DNA from: Sanguibacter keddieii
GTDB taxonomy: Bacteria; Actinomycetota; Actinomycetes; Actinomycetales; Actinomycetaceae
Assembly: GCF_001064145.1 (NCBI RefSeq)
Contig: NZ_JVOJ01000058.1
Coordinates: 9,961-71,000 of the forward strand
DNA: 61,040 bases
Reading direction: 5' to 3'
Under the pieces are notes generated by a model, which saw only the letters and a program-made list of their open reading frames with translations, made no database searches and was not told where the DNA came from. Position numbers and translations under genes: made by a program. Shown here one piece after another: positions 16,469 through 25,378 of this stretch (its first letter is position 1; each line of letters starts with the position of its first letter).

Positions 16469-17797
16469 ATGCGCACTCGCGCGGTGAGGATGATCGTCTC
16501 CATCGTCGCCGTCGTGTGCGTGCTGATGGGCCTGCCTGGCGCGTTCTTCGCGTCGGCGTCCATCTGGTCGTCCGAACAGCGCAACCTTGACGTTCAGGCG
16601 CAGCTCGTCCTCCAAAACATCGAGCGCAGGCGCGCCGCGGGGGAGGGGAACGACCACGCAACCCTGGCCTCGCTCGTGGCGGATCAGGCGAATAGTCGCG
16701 GCGACGAACTCAGCTACCGCATTAAGGTTCCCGGGGCCAACCTCGTCACCAACGGCAAGGTGTTCCCTGGGCGGACCATAACCGCGCTGGCCTCGTCTCC
16801 GAGCGGCGTTTCCGTGCAGCTGACGACGTCGGCATCGAAGGCTCTGAACCGCATTGCGTGGACGTGCGCGATGTTCGGTGGGGGCATGGTTGCCTCCATG
16901 GTGATCGGCTGGGTGCTCGCGCGCTCACTGTCGCGTGAGCTGTCGGCCCCGCTCATCTATCTGGCAGCCCAGGCCGAGCAGATCGGCTCGGGCGGCGTGC
17001 GCGCCCGCGTGGAAAAGTCCGGTATCGAAGAGATTGACCTGGTCTCCGAAGAACTCGCGCGCACCGGGGAACGCATGGCGGGCCGACTCGCAGCTGAGCG
17101 ACAGGCTGCCGCCGATGCCTCCCACCAGCTGCGCACGCCGCTGACCGCCCTGTCCATGCGTCTGGAGGAAATCGAACTCATCTCCACTGAGGACGAGGTG
17201 CGCGCCGAGGCCCGCACCTGCCTCGAGCAGGTGGAGCGCATGACCAACGTGGTCACGGAGCTGCTCGATGTTTCCAAGCGTCAGACCAGTCAGACCGAGG
17301 CCATTCACATTCTCGAGGTCTTCAACACGGCCCGCGAGGAGTGGGAGGACCAGTTCGAGGCGGCCGGACGCTCCCTTGTCTTCCTCGACGAGGCTGAGCG
17401 TCCGATCCTGGCCGACGCTGGAAAGCTTGGGCAGGTCCTGGCAACCCTCATCGAGAACTCGCTGCGCTACGGCGGCGGGACCACGCGTGTGTGGGCGCAC
17501 GCAGGTACGTCCAAGCGTGGCGTCGTCATTGAGGTCAGTGACGAAGGCGAGGGCATTGACGAGTCCCTGGCCCCCGACATCTTCCAAAAGGGTGTCTCTG
17601 GGCACGGCTCGACGGGCATCGGTCTGGCCCTGGCCCACGACCTCGCGCAGGCGATGGGTGGGCGCCTCGAGCTCAAGACGAACAAGCCGCCGGTCTTCAC
17701 GGTGTCGGTCGCCGCGATCCCCGCGTCCCTCGACCCCGATCGCGTCATGCCCGAAGGCCCTCTCATGTCCATGGGGCGCCGCTCGCGGCGCTTCTAG
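16469..17797 (+). CDS. Sensor histidine kinase
   Basis: This 442-residue membrane kinase has two transmembrane segments (about residues 6-28 and 130-152) bounding an extracytoplasmic loop of roughly 100 residues, then HAMP, the H-box DASHQLRTPLTALSMRL with the phosphorylated His near residue 218, the N-box ENSLRYGG and G-boxes DEGEGI and GSTGIGLAL. The start follows GAGGGAGG. It forms an operon with the response regulator upstream; the loop has no recognised sensor domain. Confidence 0.92.
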   Translation: MRTRAVRMIVSIVAVVCVLMGLPGAFFASASIWSSEQRNLDVQAQLVLQNIERRRAAGEGNDHATLASLVADQANSRGDELSYRIKVPGANLVTNGKVFPGRTITALASSPSGVSVQLTTSASKALNRIAWTCAMFGGGMVASMVIGWVLARSLSRELSAPLIYLAAQAEQIGSGGVRARVEKSGIEEIDLVSEELARTGERMAGRLAAERQAAADASHQLRTPLTALSMRLEEIELISTEDEVRAEARTCLEQVERMTNVVTELLDVSKRQTSQTEAIHILEVFNTAREEWEDQFEAAGRSLVFLDEAERPILADAGKLGQVLATLIENSLRYGGGTTRVWAHAGTSKRGVVIEVSDEGEGIDESLAPDIFQKGVSGHGSTGIGLALAHDLAQAMGGRLELKTNKPPVFTVSVAAIPASLDPDRVMPEGPLMSMGRRSRRF

Positions 17798-17830
17798 CAG
17801 CGGAGTACATTGAAAGGTGTGGAACACGAG

Positions 17831-18985
17831 ATGCTGACCCCTCCCACTGTTGCCGTCATCGGCGGCGGACAGCTCGCACGCATGATGCAGGAGAGCGCGG
17901 TCGCGCTCGGCATTAACCTTCGGGCCCTCGTCGAGGCCTCAGACGGATCGACCGGTCAGGTGACCGTCGACAAAGCGGTAGGCGAACCCGCCGACCTGGA
18001 CGCGGTCCGCGCTCTCATCGACGGCGCGGACGTCCTCACCTTCGAGCACGAGCACATCCCGGCCCGCACGATGGAGGAGGCGGCCCGCCTCGTCTCCGTT
18101 CAGCCCCCGGCGAGCGCCCTCCTGTACGCGCAGGACAAGCTGGCCATGCGCGAGCGCCTCACCGACATGGGCATCCCGTGCCCGGCGTGGGCGCGCGTCG
18201 AGGATGAGGCCCAGCTGGAAGAATTCGGCGCGACGATCGGATGGCCCCTCATCGTCAAGACCCCGCGCGGCGGATACGACGGGCACGGCGTGGCAGTGGC
18301 CCACAGCCCCGCAGACGTAGCCTCCTGGTGGGGCAAGGGCCCCCTGTTGGCCGAGGCCCTGGTTCCCTTCACCGGCGAGGTGGCAGCGCTCCTGGCGCGT
18401 ACCCCCTCGGGTGAGATTGCCTCGTGGCCCGTCGCATCCACCGTGCAGGTGGACGGCGTGTGCTCCGAGGTCGTGGCCCCCGCGGTTGGCATCCGGCCCG
18501 AGACTGCCGCCGAGGCGCGCCGCATCGGCGAGCGCATCGCCGACGAGCTGGGCGTCACCGGCGTCCTCGCCGTGGAAATGTTCGTCGTCGGTGAGGGGGC
18601 GGACGAACGCGTCCTCGTCAACGAGCTCGCCATGCGCCCCCACAACACGGGACACTGGACCATCGACGGGGCCGTCACGAGCCAATTCGAGCAGCACCTG
18701 CGCGCCGTCCTTAACCTGCCGCTGGGCTCCACGCAGCTGCGCGCACCGGGCACGTACGCGGTCATGGTCAACCTGCTCGGCTCCTCCCATGTTCAACCCG
18801 CGCGCGCCCTTGCGGACGCCTTCGCAGCCGGGGGAGCGGGCGCGAAAGTCCATCTCTACGGCAAGGAGGTGCGCCCCGGACGCAAGCTCGGCCACGTCAC
18901 CGTCGTCGATTCGGATCCCGCCCTCGCCCTTGAGCGCGCGCGGGCGGCCGTCAGCGCCCTGCAGGGCGAGGCCCCCACCGACTAA
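17831..18985 (+). CDS. purK: N5-carboxyaminoimidazole ribonucleotide synthase
   Basis: This 384-residue ATP-grasp enzyme uses ATP and bicarbonate to carboxylate AIR in purine synthesis. It shows the N-terminal VIGGGQLARMM, the ATP-grasp segment PLIVKTPRGGYDGHG around residues 140-154 and NELAMRPHNTGHWTIDGA near residue 265. The ATG at 17831 gives the standard N-terminus; GTG at 17819 and TTG at 17810 are in-frame alternatives, and TACATT seven bases before 17819 could make that start leaderless. purE follows, as expected for the next step. Confidence 0.93.
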   Translation: MLTPPTVAVIGGGQLARMMQESAVALGINLRALVEASDGSTGQVTVDKAVGEPADLDAVRALIDGADVLTFEHEHIPARTMEEAARLVSVQPPASALLYAQDKLAMRERLTDMGIPCPAWARVEDEAQLEEFGATIGWPLIVKTPRGGYDGHGVAVAHSPADVASWWGKGPLLAEALVPFTGEVAALLARTPSGEIASWPVASTVQVDGVCSEVVAPAVGIRPETAAEARRIGERIADELGVTGVLAVEMFVVGEGADERVLVNELAMRPHNTGHWTIDGAVTSQFEQHLRAVLNLPLGSTQLRAPGTYAVMVNLLGSSHVQPARALADAFAAGGAGAKVHLYGKEVRPGRKLGHVTVVDSDPALALERARAAVSALQGEAPTD

Positions 18986-19052
18986 CCCTCCCACCTGTCC
19001 GCGGCCGAGGGACTAGGTGCCCCGGCCTCGTCCCCTCCCGAAAGGACCGCGC

Positions 19053-19607
19053 ATGACCACTGACCTCGATATCCAGCTGACCGCCACCGGCGAGGACCCG
19101 CTCGTCGGCGTCGTCATGGGCTCCGACTCCGATTGGCCCACGATGGAAGCGGCCGTCGGTGCGCTCGCCGAATTCGGCATCGCCTGCGAGGTCGGCGTGG
19201 TCTCCGCCCACCGCATGCCCGAGGACATGGTTGCCTATGGCCGATCCGCCTCGCAGCGCGGCCTGCGCGTCATCATTGCCGGAGCCGGGGGAGCGGCCCA
19301 CCTGCCCGGCATGCTCGCCGCCCTCACCGAGCTGCCTGTCATCGGCGTGCCCGTGCCCCTCAAGCACCTCGACGGTGTCGACTCCCTGCACTCCATCGTC
19401 CAGATGCCCGCGGGCGTGCCCGTCGCGACCGTCTCGATCGCGGGTGCGCGCAACGCGGGTCTGCTCGCGGCGCGCATCCTCGGTGCCGGCGAAGGGGAGC
19501 GTGCCGAGACCCTGCGCGCCTCGATGCGCGACTTTCAGAAGGACCTTCGAGACGTGGCCAGCGCAAAGGGCGCGGCCCTCGCCCAGCGCGTCTCCCAGGC
19601 GCGCTGA
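19053..19607 (+). CDS. purE: N5-carboxyaminoimidazole ribonucleotide mutase
   Basis: This 184-residue enzyme moves the carboxyl group of N5-CAIR to C4 to form CAIR, directly after PurK. The signature region [24 protein letters not shown] and [13 protein letters not shown] are all present. An N-terminal extension of about 20 residues precedes the core. The ATG at 19053 has GAAAGGA upstream; an in-frame ATG at 19017 is less likely. Confidence 0.95.
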   Translation: MTTDLDIQLTATGEDPLVGVVMGSDSDWPTMEAAVGALAEFGIACEVGVVSAHRMPEDMVAYGRSASQRGLRVIIAGAGGAAHLPGMLAALTELPVIGVPVPLKHLDGVDSLHSIVQMPAGVPVATVSIAGARNAGLLAARILGAGEGERAETLRASMRDFQKDLRDVASAKGAALAQRVSQAR

Positions 19608-19658
19608 GGCCGCACAACACAAGCCCCGCGCGGGTAGCCGTGAGGGGGCGGCGCGTCG

Positions 19659-19664
19659 TATCCT
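19659..19664 (+). promoter_or_regulatory. galE: -10 box of a leaderless promoter for galE
   Basis: TATCCT ends six bases before the galE ATG and no ribosome site is present. Confidence 0.55.
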
Positions 19665-19670
19665 GAAGCC

Positions 19671-20666
19671 ATGAGCATTCTCGTTTGTGGCGGCGCCGGC
19701 TACATCGGCGCACACGTTGTCCGTCTCCTGCGTCAGCGCGGGGATCGCGTCGTCGTCGTCGACGACCTGTCCACCTCCAACGCGGCCAGGGTCGGGGACA
19801 CGCCCCTGGTTCGCCTCGATGTCGCTACCGATGAAGCCCGTTCCGTTCTCTCCAACCTCATGGTGGACGAGGACGTCACGGCCGTCATCCACTTCTCCGC
19901 CCGCAAGCAGGTCGGCGAGTCCGTTGCGCGCCCCGCCTGGTACTACCAGCAGAACATCGGCGGCATGGCCAACGTGCTGGCCGCCATGGAGGATGCCGGC
20001 GTCGACCAGATGATCTTCTCCTCCTCGGCCGCCGTCTACGGCATCCCCACCGCCGAGGTCGTCACTGAGGACATGGCCGGGCACCCCATCAACCCCTACG
20101 GTGAGACCAAGCTGATCGGCGAGTGGATGATGGCCGACTGCGAGCGTGCCTGGGACCTGAAGTGGATCGGCCTGCGCTACTTCAACGTCGCGGGCGCCGG
20201 CTGGCCCGACCTGGCCGACCCGGCCATCATGAACCTGATCCCCATGGTCCTCGACCGCATCGAGCGCGGCGAGAGCGCCAAGATCTTCGGCACCGACTAC
20301 GACACCCCGGACGGCACCTGCGTGCGCGACTACATCCACGTCCTGGACCTGGCCGAGGCACACATCGCCGCTCTGGACGTGCTCGCCGAGGGGCGCCAGC
20401 CCGACCACCACACCTACAACGTGGGCACCGGCCTGGGCACCTCCGTGCGCGAGATCATCGAAGGCCTGCGTCGCGTCATCGGCTGGGACTTCCCGGTCGA
20501 GGAGCTGGACCGCCGCGCGGGCGACCCGCCCAAGCTGATCGGTGACCCGCTGTCCATCGGCGTGGACCTGGGCTGGAAGGCCAACAACGGCCTCGACGAG
20601 ATCCTCACCTCCGCGTGGGAAGGCTGGCAGGCGGGTCCGCGCCCAATCACCGTCCCCGGCTCCTGA
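19671..20666 (+). CDS. galE: UDP-glucose 4-epimerase
   Basis: This 331-residue short-chain dehydrogenase interconverts UDP-glucose and UDP-galactose with bound NAD. It has the Rossmann motif GGAGYIGAH, the catalytic SSSAAVYG region and YGETK (Tyr and Lys of YxxxK, around residue 143), then RYFNVAGA and the substrate-binding RDYIHVLDLAEAH. It stands at the left border of the envelope-polysaccharide region and probably supplies UDP-Gal or, in some members, UDP-GalNAc. A very strong hairpin terminator follows. Confidence 0.94.
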   Translation: MSILVCGGAGYIGAHVVRLLRQRGDRVVVVDDLSTSNAARVGDTPLVRLDVATDEARSVLSNLMVDEDVTAVIHFSARKQVGESVARPAWYYQQNIGGMANVLAAMEDAGVDQMIFSSSAAVYGIPTAEVVTEDMAGHPINPYGETKLIGEWMMADCERAWDLKWIGLRYFNVAGAGWPDLADPAIMNLIPMVLDRIERGESAKIFGTDYDTPDGTCVRDYIHVLDLAEAHIAALDVLAEGRQPDHHTYNVGTGLGTSVREIIEGLRRVIGWDFPVEELDRRAGDPPKLIGDPLSIGVDLGWKANNGLDEILTSAWEGWQAGPRPITVPGS

Positions 20667-20682
20667 GCACGTGTGCTCTGAC

Positions 20683-20728
20683 TAAGCTCCGGCCTCGTTC
20701 CTGATAGCGGGAACGAGGCCGGAGCTTA
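20683..20728. terminator. Perfect 18-bp hairpin terminator
   Basis: TAAGCTCCGGCCTCGTTC (20683-20700) pairs perfectly with 20711-20728 around a 10-nt loop. It ends converging galE and the LCP operon. A separate palindrome GAGCAC-GT-GTGCTC precedes it at 20665-20678. Confidence 0.85.
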
Positions 20729-20762
20729 TCTGTTGCCTAATGGCGGGGTCGGTTGGAGTACC

Positions 20763-22142
20763 TCAGACCCCGTCGACCTGGTTGAGGTCGGCTGTGGTCA
20801 GTGTGCCCGCACGGAGCTTGGCGAAGAAGTCGTCCGCGGTCGTGTCGCGCAGGAGGATCGCGGAGGCCCCGGCGTTCGTCGTGAAATTCAGCGACTCGAT
20901 CGGGGGGACGCCCATCATCTGATTCGACGAGGCGCCGCGCAGCGCCCACACGAGCGACGCGACCGTCATGACTGAGGAATCCTCGTCGATGGTGAAGGAC
21001 TTCGAACCGGCGCGCTCCACGCGCAGGGTCTTCGCGGGATTAAGGAGGGTCAAGGGTGATGCTGCCGAGGAAATGACCTTCGAAATCACCTGGCGCTGAC
21101 GCTTCGTGCGGCCGATGTCGCCCTCGGGGTCCTGGTAGCGCATTCGCGAGAACTGCAGCGCGGTCGTGCCGTCCACCGTGTGGCAGCCGGCGGTCCACGT
21201 CAGGCCGGAATACTGGTCGTTGGCGTCGTTGTCGTAGCACAGCTCGACCCCGCCGACGGCGTCCACCATGTCGGGCACGGCACCCATGCCGATCTGCACG
21301 AAGTGATCGACGGTGAGGCCCGTCAGCTTCTCGACGGTTTCCACGAGCAGCTGCGGGCCACCGTATGCGTAGGAGGCGTTGATCTTGTCCCAGCCGACGC
21401 CCGGGATCTCGGCATAGGTGTCACGTGGGATCGACAGCGCGACCGTCTGCCCGTTCGGGGCGACGTTGACGAGCATGATTGAGTCGGCGCGTTCGGACTC
21501 GTTGAAGCCATCCTGGACGGCACCGTCGGCCCGCGAGTCGGAACCCGCTAGCAGGTAGGTCGTGCCCGGAGTGTCGGCGGCCCCCGACAGGGCGCTCACG
21601 CGTCCCATGTTCGTGTTCGCGTCCCACATGAGGAAGCCGCCCCACGCGAGGACGAGGACCAGGAACAGGCACAGAGTCTTGAGGATCGGGTGGCACCGCT
21701 TGCGTCGCCTCGGCTTCGCAACAGGAGCCGTGGGAGCGGCCGGCGCGGGGGCCGGCGCGGGTGCGCCTTGGGATCGATTGATCGTCACCTGACGAGGCCC
21801 GTTGCCCGACGGGGCATACGTGCCCGAGCCCGACGAACGGCCGGAACCCGGCGCGTAGGACGGCGGGTTGGTGGCCGAGGCCGGCTGGAACGACGGCGGC
21901 TGGACCGGGGTGCGGCGCGGGAAAATCGACTGAGAGTCCCTCTGCGGCTGATCCAGCGTGCGGGGCATCAGCGGGCGAGCCGCCGCGGCCTCGTCGTCCG
22001 AGATCCTCCACATTTGCGGGGCCAGAGCCTCCGGAGGGGGAGTGGGCGCGCCACCGCGCACCTCCTCACCAACGACGTGGGCGTCATCGGATGCGGGACG
22101 GCGTCGTTTCGGATCTGGTGTAAACGAGGGGGGAGTGCTCAT
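20763..22142 (-). CDS. LytR-CpsA-Psr (LCP) family wall glycopolymer ligase
   Basis: This 459-residue membrane protein has a long Pro-rich cytoplasmic N-terminus (about 130 residues), one transmembrane helix (TLCLFLVLVLAWGGFLMW) and an extracellular LCP domain. The LCP signatures are LLAGSDSRADG, LSIPRDTYAEIPG with the catalytic arginine, and SRMRYQDPEGDIGRTKRQRQ. These enzymes move glycopolymers from polyprenyl phosphate to peptidoglycan. Its ATG overlaps the stop of the second LCP gene upstream (ATGA), so the two are coupled. Confidence 0.92.
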   Translation of the reverse strand: MSTPPSFTPDPKRRRPASDDAHVVGEEVRGGAPTPPPEALAPQMWRISDDEAAAARPLMPRTLDQPQRDSQSIFPRRTPVQPPSFQPASATNPPSYAPGSGRSSGSGTYAPSGNGPRQVTINRSQGAPAPAPAPAAPTAPVAKPRRRKRCHPILKTLCLFLVLVLAWGGFLMWDANTNMGRVSALSGAADTPGTTYLLAGSDSRADGAVQDGFNESERADSIMLVNVAPNGQTVALSIPRDTYAEIPGVGWDKINASYAYGGPQLLVETVEKLTGLTVDHFVQIGMGAVPDMVDAVGGVELCYDNDANDQYSGLTWTAGCHTVDGTTALQFSRMRYQDPEGDIGRTKRQRQVISKVISSAASPLTLLNPAKTLRVERAGSKSFTIDEDSSVMTVASLVWALRGASSNQMMGVPPIESLNFTTNAGASAILLRDTTADDFFAKLRAGTLTTADLNQVDGV

Positions 22143-23461
22143 TGGTCCTTCGGCGGGCAGGTAGCGGCTGTCTGCTTGGCGGCTTCCTCGTTCGCCGCAT
22201 TATTCGCGACGGAGGCGGACTGCTCGGTGTTATCCGTGGTGGTCTCCTCCGAGCCGGGATCGGTCGTGGGAGCCTGCGTCGGATCGGGCGTCGACGGTGC
22301 CGTTGTCGCGGTCGGATCGGGCACCACCAGCTGCGCGCCGTTGCCGTCCGTGTAGGTCGTGCCCACGGGCAGGGCCTGGTCGTTCTTCAGGGCGTTCCAC
22401 ACGTTGCGGGCCATCGGCTCAGAGGGGATGCGGCGGTTTGGATCCCAGGAGGGTTCCTCGACCGGCATCGTCACGAACTGGATGTTGGAACGGTCAATGT
22501 TCTGCAGCACATTGATGAGGAGGGACGCGTCCGAGCTGGCGTTGCCCAGGTTGGGGGACACGTTCACGGAGGAAATCGCGGCCTGCAGGAAGCTGATGAG
22601 CGAGCCGGGGTCCGTCACGTAGTTCTTGTCCTGCAGCTCGCGCAGCATCGCGGAAATCAGCTGCTGCTGGCGGCCGATACGGGAGATGTCGGAGCCGTCG
22701 CCCTGCCCCTTGCGCGAGCGCATGTAGGCCAGCGAGTGAGTGCCCGACAGCTTCCAGCAGCCCGCGTCGATGTAGAGCCCGGCAGAGTCGTCATTGATGT
22801 CCTCGGGGATGTTAAACCAGATGCCGCCCAGCGCATCGATCATGTTAATAAAGCCCGCAAAATCAACGACCATGAAGGCGTCGATCGACATGCCGGAGAG
22901 CTTTTCGACGGTCGAACGCACGCACGCGATGCCGGGGCCGATGTCTTCCGGTTCATCGCCACCGTTCGCGCCGTAGACCATCGCGTTGTTGAACATGTCG
23001 TCCGTGGTCGGCTCGCTGGTGGTGCCATCGCGGTGCTTACACGCCGGGATGTCCACGAGGGTGTCGCGGGGGATGGAAACGATCTGCACACGGGAGCGAT
23101 CCGCGCTGACGTGAATCACCATCGTCGAGTCGTTGCGCAGGCCGGGAACATCGTCAGCATCGCCCGCGCCCAGCTCGCCGCTGGCACCGTTACGCGAGTC
23201 GGTGCCGACCACGAGGATGTTGACGGCGCGGCCTTCGAAGGAGTCCGGGGTGGCCTTGTTCTGTTCGTCGCTCGCGTAGTTGTCGATGCTGACGACGCGG
23301 TTGGCGAACTGAGTGCTCAGCTTGGCGTAGACGAAGCCTGCGGAGGACACGACGAACAAGACCCCGGCCAGGAGCACGGCGAGCGCGCCGCGCAGGAGGC
23401 CGAAGCGTCCAAAGTTGACGGCCGAGTGCTGGATCGGTCGCAGATTCACGTTACTCATCAT
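22139..23461 (-). CDS. LytR-CpsA-Psr (LCP) family wall glycopolymer ligase
   Basis: This 440-residue protein has a short cytoplasmic N-terminus, one transmembrane helix (GALAVLLAGVLFVVSSAGFVY) and an LCP domain with LVVGTDSRNG, VSIPRDTLVDIP and SRKGQGDGSDISRIGRQQQ. The C-terminal 100 residues are Ala/Thr/Pro-rich and probably disordered outside the cell. Two adjacent ATG codons (23461, 23458) overlap the end of the DUF2304 gene. Two LCP ligases in tandem behind glycan-synthesis genes suggest attachment of the glycan made by this region; which protein handles which polymer is unknown. Confidence 0.9.
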   Translation of the reverse strand: MMSNVNLRPIQHSAVNFGRFGLLRGALAVLLAGVLFVVSSAGFVYAKLSTQFANRVVSIDNYASDEQNKATPDSFEGRAVNILVVGTDSRNGASGELGAGDADDVPGLRNDSTMVIHVSADRSRVQIVSIPRDTLVDIPACKHRDGTTSEPTTDDMFNNAMVYGANGGDEPEDIGPGIACVRSTVEKLSGMSIDAFMVVDFAGFINMIDALGGIWFNIPEDINDDSAGLYIDAGCWKLSGTHSLAYMRSRKGQGDGSDISRIGRQQQLISAMLRELQDKNYVTDPGSLISFLQAAISSVNVSPNLGNASSDASLLINVLQNIDRSNIQFVTMPVEEPSWDPNRRIPSEPMARNVWNALKNDQALPVGTTYTDGNGAQLVVPDPTATTAPSTPDPTQAPTTDPGSEETTTDNTEQSASVANNAANEEAAKQTAATCPPKDQ

Positions 23462-23921
23462 CCGTAACCATATCGTTATCTGGCCTGTTTGTCGGTGAAG
23501 CAAGGCCGTTAGCGGCGCGTTCCACTCCGCTCGTATCAGCGTGTGAGCTGCCCGTCTCGGTGCGGGCGTCCTCCGGATCGTCGGGTGGAAGGACGTGCGC
23601 GAGGGCGAGGGCCCGGGCCAGCGCGGCCATGCGCTCCTCGGCGCGGGCCTCGCGTCGATAGCCGGTCACCATCTGCGCGATCAACGCAATGACGAGGCCG
23701 TAGACGATCAGGTTGATCCCTCGCTCAACGCCGATTGCACGGGCGGCCGTGTTGGCCAGCGAGGGCACGAGGATGGCCACGATAGCAGCGGCGACGACCG
23801 CTCCGATGCCGATACGGCGCAACGCCAGGGACGAGGCCGAAGACACCGGACGCACCAGCCACCACGCGGTGAGCGCGAGGGCGAGGAGCAGGAGGACGCG
23901 GATGGCGAGGTAGGCGCTCAT
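23451..23921 (-). CDS. DUF2304 family small membrane protein
   Basis: This 156-residue protein has three transmembrane segments in its first 110 residues (YLAIRVLLLLALALTAWWLV, then IGAVVAAAIVAILVPSLAN, then LIVYGLVIALIAQMVTGY) and a charged cytoplasmic tail. DUF2304 proteins are regularly encoded next to a GT2 polyprenyl-phosphate sugar synthase, here the overlapping gene upstream (ATGA). It may help anchor or regulate that enzyme. A second GT2-DUF2304 pair lies at 42121-43256. The long upstream extension of the frame to 24185 overlaps the GT2 gene and is rejected. Confidence 0.85.
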   Translation of the reverse strand: MSAYLAIRVLLLLALALTAWWLVRPVSSASSLALRRIGIGAVVAAAIVAILVPSLANTAARAIGVERGINLIVYGLVIALIAQMVTGYRREARAEERMAALARALALAHVLPPDDPEDARTETGSSHADTSGVERAANGLASPTNRPDNDMVTDDE

Positions 23922-24616
23922 CGTCCCCCCAACGCGAGGTCGACGACGATGTTGACGGAGTTGAGCAGAGGCTGGCCCTTCGCCCGCGAATAGTCCGTGT
24001 AGGAAATTGTCACCGGGTGCTCGGCGCCGGGCAGGCCACAGGCCGCGAGCTGGGAGACGATCTGCGAGGCGTGGGCCATGCGTGCGTGGGTGAGATGCAC
24101 GTGGGCGAGGGCGTCGGCGCGGATCACGCGCAGCCCGTTGTGCGTGTCCGTGAGATCCAAGCCCGTGCGCAGCCGGGCCACCCAAGCGCCCAGGCGTAGC
24201 ATGGCGCGTTTGGCCCTACCCGCCGACGACGGGGAGCCCGACAGGAAACGAGAGCCGAGGACGAACGCGAGATCCTCCCGGCGTGCCCGCTCGACCATAG
24301 CGGCCGCCTCGGCGGGGTCGTGCTGGCCGTCGGCGTCGAAGGTGACCACGTATCGCGCGCCGCGGGTGAGGACCGCATCGAATCCGGTTTGGAGGGCAGC
24401 GCCCTGGCCCAGGTTGAGCGGGTGTCTCGCGGTGTAGGCCCCCGCGGCGCGGGCGGCGGCAGCGGTGTCGTCACTCGAAGCGTCATCGACGACGAGGACA
24501 CGCGGGAAAAAGGTGCGGACTCCCGCGACGACGCCCGCGATGACGGACGCCTCGTTGTACGCGGGGATCACCACCCACGTGTCGGAGCCGATCTGCATTT
24601 GATTAGTGTCGCACAT
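23918..24616 (-). CDS. GT2 family glycosyltransferase (polyprenyl-phosphate sugar synthase-like)
   Basis: This enzyme of about 232 residues has a GT-A fold: WVVIPAYNEASVI, the nucleotide-binding VVDDASSDDT, LGQGAALQTGFD and the metal-binding DADGQHDP. The pattern is that of DPM1-like synthases that load a sugar from a nucleotide donor onto polyprenyl phosphate. The start is uncertain: ATG at 24616 or 24598; neither has a ribosome site. It shares a short intergenic space with the divergent acetyltransferase gene and overlaps DUF2304 downstream. Confidence 0.87.
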   Translation of the reverse strand: MCDTNQMQIGSDTWVVIPAYNEASVIAGVVAGVRTFFPRVLVVDDASSDDTAAAARAAGAYTARHPLNLGQGAALQTGFDAVLTRGARYVVTFDADGQHDPAEAAAMVERARREDLAFVLGSRFLSGSPSSAGRAKRAMLRLGAWVARLRTGLDLTDTHNGLRVIRADALAHVHLTHARMAHASQIVSQLAACGLPGAEHPVTISYTDYSRAKGQPLLNSVNIVVDLALGGR

Positions 24617-24712
24617 AGGGATGGGCGCGCGCCTATAGTGTGGGGTATCCGGAAGGGCGCGCAGTGCCCCGATGCGCGCACGCGCGCACGCAGACAACGA
24701 CAGGGAGACCCA

Positions 24713-25378
24713 GTGATCGAGCCCAGCGCCGACATCGCCCCCAGTGCGATCGTCGCTCCCAGCGCGCGCGTCTGGCACCTCGCCCAGGTGCGCGAGGATG
24801 CGCGCATCGGGGAGGAGACGATCGTTGGACGTGGTGCCTACATCGGAGAAGGCGTGAGAGTTGGCGGGCGCTGCAAGATCCAGAACTACGCGCTCATCTA
24901 CGAGCCCGCCTCCCTGGCCGACGGCGTGTTTGTCGGCCCCGCGGCCGTCTTGACGAACGATCATGCTCCTCGCGCGATCAACGCCGACGGCACCCTGAAG
25001 AGCGCGAGTGACTGGGATCATGTCGGCGTCACCGTCGAGCGTGGAGCAGCCATCGGCGCGCGCGCCGTGTGCGTGGCCCCCGTGCGCATCGGCGCGTGGG
25101 CATCGGTCGGCGCGGGCGCGGTTGTCACCCGCGACGTTGCCCCCTACGCGCTCGTCGTCGGCGTCCCCGCGCGCCGCGTCGGATGGGTCGGCGAGGCCGG
25201 GGTGCCCCTCGTGGCCGCCGACGACACCGCCAGTGAGGCCGGGGACCGCACGTGGGTGTGTCCGGCCTCGGGACGCCGCTACGTCGAGCGAGACGGTGCC
25301 CTGTCACCCGAGGAGGCCCAGGCCTCGTCCCCACATGATGCCGAGATGCCCGACCAAACCCCTGAGGACCAGCAGTGA
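24713..25378 (+). CDS. Left-handed beta-helix N-acetyltransferase (WbpD/WlbB-like)
   Basis: This 221-residue protein is built of hexapeptide repeats (PSAIVAPSARVWH, IGEETIVGRGAYIGEGVRVG, IGARAVCVAPVRIGAWASVGAGAVVTRDV) and has the central NDHAPRA loop typical of acetyltransferases acting on 3-amino UDP-sugars. In the WbpB-WbpE-WbpD route it would acetylate the 3-amino group to give UDP-2,3-diacetamido-glucuronic acid. The GTG start follows AGGGAG. The aminotransferase gene overlaps its stop codon (GTGA). About 40 extra residues at the C-terminus (VCPASGRRY) are shared by many relatives. Confidence 0.85.
   Translation: MIEPSADIAPSAIVAPSARVWHLAQVREDARIGEETIVGRGAYIGEGVRVGGRCKIQNYALIYEPASLADGVFVGPAAVLTNDHAPRAINADGTLKSASDWDHVGVTVERGAAIGARAVCVAPVRIGAWASVGAGAVVTRDVAPYALVVGVPARRVGWVGEAGVPLVAADDTASEAGDRTWVCPASGRRYVERDGALSPEEAQASSPHDAEMPDQTPEDQQ

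Noticed and set aside
18996-19031. Terminator between purK and purE
   Set aside because: GGCCGAGG and CGGCCTCG pair only over about five bases; too weak, and the two genes are expected to be cotranscribed.
18951-20411. Minus-strand open frame of 486 codons opposite purE and galE
   Set aside because: Shadow of two well-supported genes, and it spans their boundary.
22142-23467. Plus-strand open frame of 441 codons opposite the LCP gene
   Set aside because: Arg/Gly-rich composition typical of a shadow frame; the LCP motifs are on the minus strand.
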